From: Pseudeuparius sepicola
Lineage: Eukaryota; Arthropoda; Insecta; Coleoptera; Anthribidae
DNA: 64,000 nt
Reading direction: 5' to 3'
Assembly: GCA_963920635.1 (NCBI GenBank)
Contig: OY987298.1
Span: 68,097,949 to 68,161,948, forward strand
Shown here: in pieces, positions 57,775 through 64,000 of the stretch
Layout of the letters: each line of letters opens with the position of its first letter
Numbering within the stretch: position 1 is the first letter of the stretch
The notes under the pieces: model-generated
The model's input: the letters and a program-made list of their open reading frames with translations, nothing else
What the model was told of the DNA's origin: nothing
The model's database searches: none
Translations under genes and position numbers: made by a program

Positions 57775-58617
57775 GTGAATGACTTTCCCTCATATATATC
57801 AAACGCTAAAGTGACTTTGTTTGCCGATGACACTACTGTGACTTTGTCTGCACAGACACCTGAGGCTCTGTCTGTGCTACTAGAAAATACTATGGATAGA
57901 ATAGAATCTTGGTGTCGGAGAAATCAGTTGGTGCTGAACGCAGGTAAAACGGTTTATATGAATTTTCATGTTCAGAGACGACTGATTGCAGATGGGAATC
58001 AAGTAGCAGTACAACTAACAGAAAATATTAAGTTCCTAGGTATTAGGATTAATGATAAGTTATGTGTGAAGTATGTTTGCTCCAAATTAAATTGCGCTTA
58101 CTTTGCCATATTAAAAATGAAAGCATTAATAGGAACCAGGGAGATAATTAATCTGTATTATGCCTTAGGATACAGCTATATAGCTAATAATATAGTTTTG
58201 CGGGGATTCAGTGCACATTCGCAGAGAGTTTTTATCTGTCAAAAAAGGATTGTTCGATTGATGTTTAACATCCCATTCAGAGAATCGCGTAAAAGGGCTT
58301 TTAAGGAGAAACGAATCCTAACTGTTCCGTCCACATTTATTTTAAAATGCTTATTGTATGTCCATAAAAACAGGGGACGGTTTAGACAGCTGAACCAAAA
58401 CCACAGTTATGACACGCGCAATTCGGATATTTTAATGATTCCCTCCCACAAAAGTGTTTTCTATACAAAATCACCAAATTATTCTTTCATTAAAATTTAT
58501 AATGGGTTACCTCTGTCATTCAGGTTAATACAAAGTTTTGTTGTATTTAAGCGAACAGTGTCTAATATGTTACTAGATAATGTATATTATAGTGTAAATG
58601 ACTACTTAGGTATCTAA
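57775..58617 (+). CDS. Reverse transcriptase C-terminal part of a non-LTR element
   Basis: The 280-residue open frame contains RT motif C as FADD (residues 16-19). It continues with WCRRNQLVLNAGKT (motif D region, ~47-60) and ENIKFLGIRIND (motif E/FLG, ~83-94). The C-terminal thumb ends KIYNGLPLSFR followed by FKRTV, as in Jockey/CR1-like elements. The fingers and palm motifs before FADD, and the endonuclease and ORF1, are missing. The frame is intact from truncation point to stop, suggesting a fairly recent insertion. It cannot be autonomous. The exact clade needs a tree. Confidence 0.85.
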   Translation: MNDFPSYISNAKVTLFADDTTVTLSAQTPEALSVLLENTMDRIESWCRRNQLVLNAGKTVYMNFHVQRRLIADGNQVAVQLTENIKFLGIRINDKLCVKYVCSKLNCAYFAILKMKALIGTREIINLYYALGYSYIANNIVLRGFSAHSQRVFICQKRIVRLMFNIPFRESRKRAFKEKRILTVPSTFILKCLLYVHKNRGRFRQLNQNHSYDTRNSDILMIPSHKSVFYTKSPNYSFIKIYNGLPLSFRLIQSFVVFKRTVSNMLLDNVYYSVNDYLGI

Positions 58618-58710
58618 TTGGTGTACTGGGAAATTGTTTTTTCCTATACGTGTATTGTTTTAATTTGACGAGCACTATGTATATACTTATACCAACGGTG
58701 TTTAATAAAA

Positions 58711-58742
58711 TCTATCTATCTATCTATCTATGTATCTATCTA
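58711..58742 (+). repeat. (TCTA)n microsatellite tail
   Basis: About eight TCTA units with one TGTA interruption, forming the 3' tail of the non-LTR element. Confidence 0.9.
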
Positions 58743-59076
58743 GTAGGCCATGACATCATCTTTGCTTTTTAACACATTACCTGCACACAGCTATAAATAG
58801 ACCGTGAATTTGTTATATCCAGAGACGTTTCCTTATTCAATACTAACCAGGAAAACATATGCATCACCCTGGTTTTTAGTCGGTGTTTTTATCTGAAAAC
58901 TAAGGAACTAATTGGACTTAACACTTTATTTGAGACTCCCTGTACAAAATATTTTTATTTTCCATATTATCTGATTATCACACATTTTAAATATATGGTA
59001 AAATGGGCTAAACTACAATAACAAAAAGCATTTTAACACTTTACACTTTAATATTTTTTGCTTAATTTATTTGCAG
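58743..59076. other. Intron end before atos exon 3
   Basis: No element identified. The last ~45 bp are T-rich and end TTAATTTATTTGCAG, a good acceptor. Confidence 0.5.
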
Positions 59077-59252
59077 TGCAAGAAATTTCAGACCAACTGT
59101 GAAAAAATTTCAAATTTATACCAGAAGGGAATTCCACTTTGCATTGAGGTTTTTTTCACCTGTGCTTGTAAAAGACTCAACAATACCGATTCAGACAACT
59201 TGGCGAATGCTCATTTGCTGGAACAGTGGCACTTCAGTATTACCCCAAAACG
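59077..59252 (+). CDS. atos: Atossa homologue, exon 3
   Basis: The acceptor TTTATTTGCAG is at 59066-59076; the donor CCAAAACG|GTAGGC is at 59253. The 176-bp exon is open in the frame delivered by exon 2 (phase 0) and ends after two bases of a codon. The product has YQKGIPLCIEVFFTCACKRL (about residues 104-123 of the assembled protein) and NAHLLEQWHFSITPKR (130-146). FAM214/ATOS proteins share both features at this place: a strand of the form LPI.VE...L..C followed by an acidic stretch, then LLERW or LLEQW before a Pro-Arg/Lys turn. Supported by motif order and splice phase. Inferred function is the conserved N-terminal domain of this nuclear regulator. Confidence 0.85.
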
Positions 59253-59527
59253 GTAGGCAACAGCATTGTGATTAGGATCTCTAACAACTTTATGTTGGGA
59301 CAAAATTAAAAATATATTATGTATAGTAGATATCAGGAATCTTCATCCCTATGTCACAATGGTCGACAATGGAAATTGCATTGTTGGCCATTGTGACGTA
59401 GGGATGAAGATTCATGATATCCACTGTAATTCAGGTGTTGGACTGTTAATTTTATTTTTTATTAATTTAAGCAATGGTTTAAATGATAAATAATCACAAA
59501 ACTTAATTATTATTTTTTAATAACAAG
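59253..59527 (+). other. Short intron containing a 93-bp hairpin
   Basis: The 275-bp GT-AG intron holds a near-perfect inverted repeat: arms 59329-59371 and 59379-59421 (GATATCAGGAATCTTCATCC versus its complement) with a ~7-nt loop. It is probably a small palindromic MITE. In the pre-mRNA it would fold into a long hairpin between the two splice sites. Confidence 0.7.
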
Positions 59528-59641
59528 CTTGCGGTCACGGATTGCAGTCCATCGCTCCCTACAAAATTCAGAAACAGATAATATCATAATTGATTCCACT
59601 GTGCAACTCGAAGCATCAAACATTCATAAGGTGGCCCCTCG
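59528..59641 (+). CDS. atos: Atossa homologue, exon 4
   Basis: The acceptor TTTTTTAATAACAAG is followed by C, which completes the split codon from exon 3 (CG+C, Arg). The frame then reads LRSRIAVHRSLQNSETDNII and VQLEASNIHKVAPR. The alternative AG at 59547 gives an early stop, so 59527 is preferred. The donor is less certain. CG|GTCAGG at 59642 gives a phase that fits exon 5 (CG+G, Arg) and yields a short spacer, as in the family; a second phase-compatible GT lies at 59726. Family members have a short variable linker here, between the LLERW-type block and the AVRS..FFSQ block, matching the placement. The open frame continues to a stop at 59778 if no splice occurs. Confidence 0.65.
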
Positions 59642-60103
59642 GTCAGGGGGAGGAAAAAGGAGCAGTTCTGGGACACGAAACTCTTGGGCACCCAAACGCC
59701 TACATAATATAAAAGGGCAAGCAAAGTTCTCTTGGAGTTACTCCAGAGTACTCAAAGCCTCGCGCCCAAATGTGGCTTAGATCGGCAGTTCCCACCAGTT
59801 TTCTATCCATTATTTTATGGAATCGGACTGACAGTTTCCGCCAATTTTGTGCCCTGCCTAGATATTTGGACTGCAGGACAGGGCCTGTGGTTGCAGGGCC
59901 ACACACTTACAGTTCCCGGTAAATCCGGCATCACCGGCCATCAACGCCGGGCCGGCCAACTGATTGTCTGTATTCACCATCAAACTGCAGTTAACGGCCT
60001 GTTCGGCTACGGATTGCAGGCCGACTGATCATGAATGGAGGCCTTAAGAGTGAATGAAATGTGTGAAAACTACTGACAACTAAACATTGGGATACCATAA
60101 AGT
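59642..60103 (+). other. Intron start with a GC-rich patch
   Basis: The 59780-60030 part is GC-rich (GGCCGGCCAACTGATTG region) and open on both strands for ~70-98 codons, but matches no family I know. It is possibly a transposon fragment. Confidence 0.35.
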
Positions 60104-62043
60104 AAATTCTAAAAATGAAACAAAATAAGACAAGTAGGCTGCGAAAACAATGCAGCCGGGACTACAAGAAAAAAGAAGAAAGATGGAACTTTTATAGGGT
60201 CAGATTGGTATTTAAAGAAAACTATTTGTTAATTGCCAAGCTTTCGGAATTGTTTATTCCTTCTTCAATACAGCTACAATATGTTTAACTAATGTATACA
60301 TATTATATAATATAAAATTTTACTTACTGCTAGATTTGTTTTAAAACTATATTATCCATGACAAATTTATGATAAAAAATGTTCAGATGTACTTATTTTC
60401 TGCAAGACTTAAAACTTGAAATTTTGAAATTTTTAATAGATATCTAAAAATATAATTTTCAACTTTTATAAACAAGTATTTATATTATGGAAGACTTGAT
60501 AAAAGTTAGTTAATTTTTATTTGTTTTTGGATATTTGTTTGCAAAATGTCTATACCATATCCAAGTTACAGGGGCAGTGAATCAAAACATTAGCCACCCC
60601 GTGGTCGCAATGTGACCTATTCTCTTATTGGTCTAGCTGTCGTAAAATCTCAAGTGTTTAGGCAGCGAGTGGAATGCAGGGCCGGCTCTTCCCTCAGTCG
60701 AGTTTTCTGCATAGGTAGGATCGCGCGCAGACTTGTTGCAGAATCTCATATATTAATCCGATCTTGGTAATCGATCGCAATGCGGTCATGTGACTTTGTT
60801 TATATGTACTGCCTCTATAACTTGGATAGACTATAAATATGTCTAATTAGGTTATGAGTATTTTAGTTCACTTTATAGGTAATATATATGACAAATTTGT
60901 GTCTAATATGTCAAATTTGGATATAAATTTGACAAATTTTTGTTTACAAATTGCCTTGTAAGGCAAATTTGATTATAAATACAAATTGTCTCATACGTCA
61001 AAATTGGTCAAAATTTGACAGGTTTGTGTTTGCAAATTGTCTAATGAGTAAAATTTGGTTACAAATTTGGAAAAACTTTTAAAATTTTAACCAATTTTGA
61101 CATGAGAATTTGTCTTTAGTACCAAATTTGACTTATAAGACAATTTTTAAACATACTTGCTTATAAGACAATTTTTAAACAAAAATATGTCAAATTTATA
61201 ACCAATTTTGACGTATGATACATTTTGTAAATAAACAAAAATCTGTCAATATCCAAATTTGACATATTAGAAATTTTTTAAAGAAAAATTTGTCATATTT
61301 ATAATATAATATTAGACATATTTAGACGTTTTGCAAACAAATATCCAAAATCAAATGAAAATTAACTAATTTTTATCAAGTCTTCCATAATTTAAATAGG
61401 TTGTTTATAAAAGTTGAAAATTATATTTTTAGATACCTATTAAAAATGTCAACATTTCAAATTTTAAATCTTGTAGAAAATACATCTGAAGATTTTTTAT
61501 CATAAATTTCTCATGGATAATATAGTTTTAAAATAAATCTAGCGTTAAGTAAAATTTTATACTCCTATTATATAATATGTATACATTACTTAAACATATT
61601 GTAGCTGTCCTGAAGAAGAAATAAACAATTCTGAAAACTTGGCAATTAACAAGTAGTTTTCTTTAAATACCAATTTGACTGCAAACCCACTAAAAGTTAC
61701 ATCTTTTATCAACTGCAAGTAATAATATTTTTACTAATAATCTCTTATTCCTTTCAGAAACTATTATTTTTGGACGACTTTTACCTTTTTTATCTAGGAT
61801 ATTCCAGTTTCTTCGTATTGTTTAATTATATTCCACACTTCACATATTGTTTTATTGCGACAATAATTATTTTTGAGTAACAACTCACGAATTTTTGAAC
61901 TTTTAGAGATACCACAACTATTTTGTTTATAAATGCAGTGATTCACTCAAAATGATAAGAAATTAGGTAACTGCTGATGTTTCTTGTAGTCCCTGGCGAC
62001 ATTGTTTTCACATGCTGCTTTCTAATTTTGTTTCATTTTTAGC
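60104..62043. mobile_element. ~1.9-kb foldback element with long inverted arms and a nested MITE
   Basis: The outer arm pieces 60104-60172 and 61985-62043 mirror each other (AAAATGAAACAAAAT and its complement, TTGTAGTCCC). The main arms 60178-60553 and 61320-61706 mirror each other over ~350 bp (TTATCAAGTCTTCCATAAT, CCAAGCTTTCGGAATTG). The right side has an extra ~280 bp between outer and main arms. The centre is full of CAAATTTGACA/TGTCAAATTTG motifs that also fold back. It lies in the intron before atos exon 5. Non-coding. Confidence 0.75.
60557..60830. mobile_element. Small MITE nested in the left arm of the foldback element
   Basis: ATATCCAAGTTACAGGGGCAGT-type sequence (60557-60579) is mirrored by ACTGCCTCTATAACTTGGATA (60808-60828). 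The interior is GC-richer than the host arm and interrupts its symmetry with the right arm. The superfamily is unclear. Confidence 0.6.
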
Positions 62044-62819
62044 AGTTAATTTTTCTGGATACGAAAAGTGTGTGTATTTGCACTTTTTTGCCTAACCTGT
62101 ATTTTAACAGTCGCACTTTTTTTCACTGTGCTTGGGTTCCATAATGCCAGTGTGGTTTAAATGGTTTGTAACTTTTTACACATTACTAAAATTTGGTGCA
62201 AGAAGTTAAGCTGACATACTTAGTCAATGCGGTTTTTGAAAATTGAAGTTTCGCTAAAAATATATCCGTAAAATTTACAAAATTGTTTGAAATTATTTTG
62301 AATTACTGTAATAAAAGCTTCATCATACTGGTGTATGAGGAAACCTATGCAAACTTAGATGTTTGACAGTTGATGTAGACTTTCTCATGATGATGCGTTC
62401 TAAAACTAATTCATAGGTATGCTTTTCTAACCAGCGATCACGTGACAAAATAACTGCACTGCACTAACTGTACTTGTTTACTGTTTGCAATATCAAAGAG
62501 GAAAACGACGCTTTCGCGTCGACCCTAATTAATCAAAGTTAAAAAAGGAAAAAAGGAACTGTACTTGTCATTAGTTTTCACATATTTTGATCACTCCTAC
62601 GCATGATATAAGGCTTGTTATTAAAAAATAATAATTATGTGTGGTGATTATTTATCATTTAAACCTTTGCTTATTTAGCATTATTATTATAATTAATAAA
62701 AAAAAATTAAAACTAACAGTCAAATACCTGAATTATGTATGTATCTTATTTTGTCCCAATATATAGTCGTTAGGGCTTGTAGTTTATACCTATTTGAAAC
62801 TTAATATGTTTTGTTATAG
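62044..62819. other. Intron end before atos exon 5
   Basis: AT-rich with no element identified. It ends TATGTTTTGTTATAG, the exon 5 acceptor. Confidence 0.45.
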
Positions 62820-63363
62820 GAATAGTAATAACACCATCTTTAATTTCAATCAACTGGTGAGCGCTGTCCGGTCTCAACTTTACTTCTCTCAGATCATTGC
62901 CTGGCTCTCGACGGAAGATTCGGCTTCTCGAATATCTAAAGATAACATCCAGTATCGACTAACTTCTCCTAGACAAGCTCTCGCGCCTACAAAATTCTTC
63001 ATGACTGCCAACAAACATGAATTTCCAACTGCCAACCTAGACAATGGAGACACTCTAAGTGTGTCTTTCTATTCTGCACCCAGGACTCTTGAAGTACCTA
63101 TGTTTGATTGCAAGTGTTCGGTGGAATCTACAGTCACCAAGATCGATACTTCACCTCCACCAGTCATTGATTTGAATAATGGTTTATTAGATGACAGAAT
63201 GTATACTGTATGCACATTGAAGGGAAAACATCGATGCGAGGATTTCGAAGATTTGGAAAACATTAAGGCTAACGATAAACTGGGAAATAAACGAATCTGT
63301 AACACAACCAATGACGATTGTGAGGCTTCTACTTCCAAGAATTACTTTAAACCCAAGCTCAAG
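62820..63363 (+). CDS. atos: Atossa homologue, exon 5
   Basis: The acceptor TTTTGTTATAG ends at 62819; the donor CTCAAG|GTAATA is at 63364. The 544-bp exon starts with the last base of a codon and ends in phase 0 (181 full codons). The key block is NQLVSAVRSQLYFSQIIAWL (from about the 11th residue of the exon), corresponding to the family's LL.AVRS..FFSQLSAWLS signature. Next comes IQYRLTSP, then KHEFPTANLDNGDTLSVSFY and SAPRT, which match the family's H.FP..N/D......SV.SLPR stretch and its following Cys. The downstream ~110 residues are acidic and Ser/Thr-rich and look unconserved. Loss of the frame after the donor supports splicing. Later domains of ATOS (DUF4210 and the C-terminal conserved region) must lie beyond the window. 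Confidence 0.85.
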
Positions 63364-63584
63364 GTAATAACTAGGTAGATAGTTTCTGATTTTTTACTTA
63401 CTTTTAATACTTCAATTAGTTTAAGTAACCTAGGATTTCTAAACTAATAAAATAATAATTGACTGACTTATTTCTAAAGACTTTTCACAGCTGTGGCTTC
63501 ATGTTCTGGATAACAGATGACACTGATGGCTAACATTGTATTATGCATTGTACTAAGGATAAAAAAGGTGAAGAATCTGACTTT

Positions 63585-63740
63585 CTTCCGGATGGATCCT
63601 GCGTCAGTGAAACATCTCGTTCCAAGCTTTCGTCTTCGATTGGACAGGACATCCTCAGGGCGATTGTCGCGCCCTGAGGATGTCCCGTGCAATCGAGGAC
63701 GAAAGCTTGGAACGAAAAATTTTGCTGATGCATCTGGAAG
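63585..63740. repeat. Palindromic MITE just after the exon 5 donor
   Basis: The arms 63585-63662 and 63670-63740 are inverted copies with few mismatches, sharing GTTCCAAGCTTTCGTC and GGACATCCTCAGGGCG. The 7-nt loop is ATTGTCG-like. It creates overlapping open frames on both strands that are not genes. It lies ~220 bp into the intron. Confidence 0.75.
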
Positions 63741-64000
63741 AAACTCAGATTCAAATTTAATAAGATTTTCAGACGTAAAAGAATTTTTTACAAAATTCAT
63801 TTTGTAGATTCTTAATTGACAACAGTTTTTAATTTGTTATTCTCTAAAGGTTAGTCACTTTTACATGTTTAAGTATCTTGAATAAATACAAATAAATAAA
63901 TAAATGTGGAACATTTCTGATCCCCTATCGAAAATGGTTTTTAATGTAAATCAATGATCTGATGTGATCAATTTGAAGATTTTTTTATGAAAAATTAGAC
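63741..64000. other. Intron sequence to the window edge
   Basis: AT-rich with an AAATAAATAAATAAATG run at about 63889-63905. Nothing else seen. Confidence 0.45.

Larger units (their letters stand above)
57765..58742 (+). mobile_element. Jockey/CR1-like non-LTR retrotransposon, 5'-truncated, TCTA tail
   Basis: The element starts within the RT domain just before NDFPSYISNAKVTLFADD and ends after TTTAATAAAATC in a TCTA tetranucleotide run (58711-58742). Retrotransposition with 5' truncation and simple-repeat 3' tails is usual for this group. It lies ~330 bp upstream of atos exon 3. Confidence 0.8.

Noticed and set aside
59732..60028. 98-residue frame after atos exon 4 as an extra exon
   Set aside because: The GC-rich frame has no similarity I recognise to ATOS proteins, its phase does not fit exon 5, and the opposite strand is open too.
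63474..63807. Overlapping open frames at the right edge
   Set aside because: They arise from both arms of a palindrome (63585-63740) in complementary frames, and are outside the conserved atos exon.

Overview
This is AT-rich, intron-like animal DNA. The large introns, GT-AG splice sites, long dinucleotide-TA-flanked mariner-type elements and a TAA-targeted R4/Dong-like retrotransposon point to an arthropod, most likely an insect with a large, transposon-rich genome; I cannot name the order. There are no bacterial-type operons, no convincing tRNA or rRNA genes, and no CRISPR array.

Host gene. The only conserved host gene I can support is the atossa homologue (atos; vertebrate FAM214A/ATOSA), on the + strand. 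Four coding exons are visible (37770-38033, 59077-59252, 59528-59641, 62820-63363), all phase-compatible, giving 366 codons of the conserved N-terminal region; the gene continues past the right edge. A GC/CpG-rich block ending in a splice donor (12060-12428) is a candidate 5' non-coding first exon about 25 kb upstream. If so, nearly the whole window is introns of this one gene.

Mobile elements fill the introns. From left to right: foldback/MITE palindromes (3407-4207, 4324-4652, 6391-6710); a 300-bp tandem array (10942-11795); a mariner-type TIR element (13852-15237); a palindrome within a palindrome carrying transposase debris (17570-19082); a deleted mariner-like copy (20611-21340); an almost perfect 1.4-kb palindrome (26137-27560); an hAT element inside another hAT element (27740-29272); a broken BEL/Pao retrotransposon (30150-32560); and a non-LTR 3' fragment (36430-37490).

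Right of exon 2 there are at least four or five copies of one restriction-like-endonuclease (RLE) non-LTR retrotransposon inserted at TAA/TTA repeats. One of them (44999-46313) sits at the bottom of a Russian-doll nest: mariner-like DDE element (43192-50623), then hAT (43874-48907), then mariner MITE (44113-48780), then pogo/Tigger (44821-48680), then the RLE element. Every layer has recognisable terminal repeats, and target duplications can be read for the four DNA transposons. A head-to-tail pair of the same RLE family lies at 51646-55858.

The most unusual item is a 441-bp insertion (49396-49836) in the outer DDE transposase gene. It has a perfect 12-bp target duplication and carries a complete type I hammerhead ribozyme motif on the + strand, plus a second, damaged one on the - strand. 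The order of its pieces implies a tandem or circular repeat unit, as in Penelope-like elements or retrozymes. All calls were made by eye, without database searches; boundaries of degenerate repeats are approximate.
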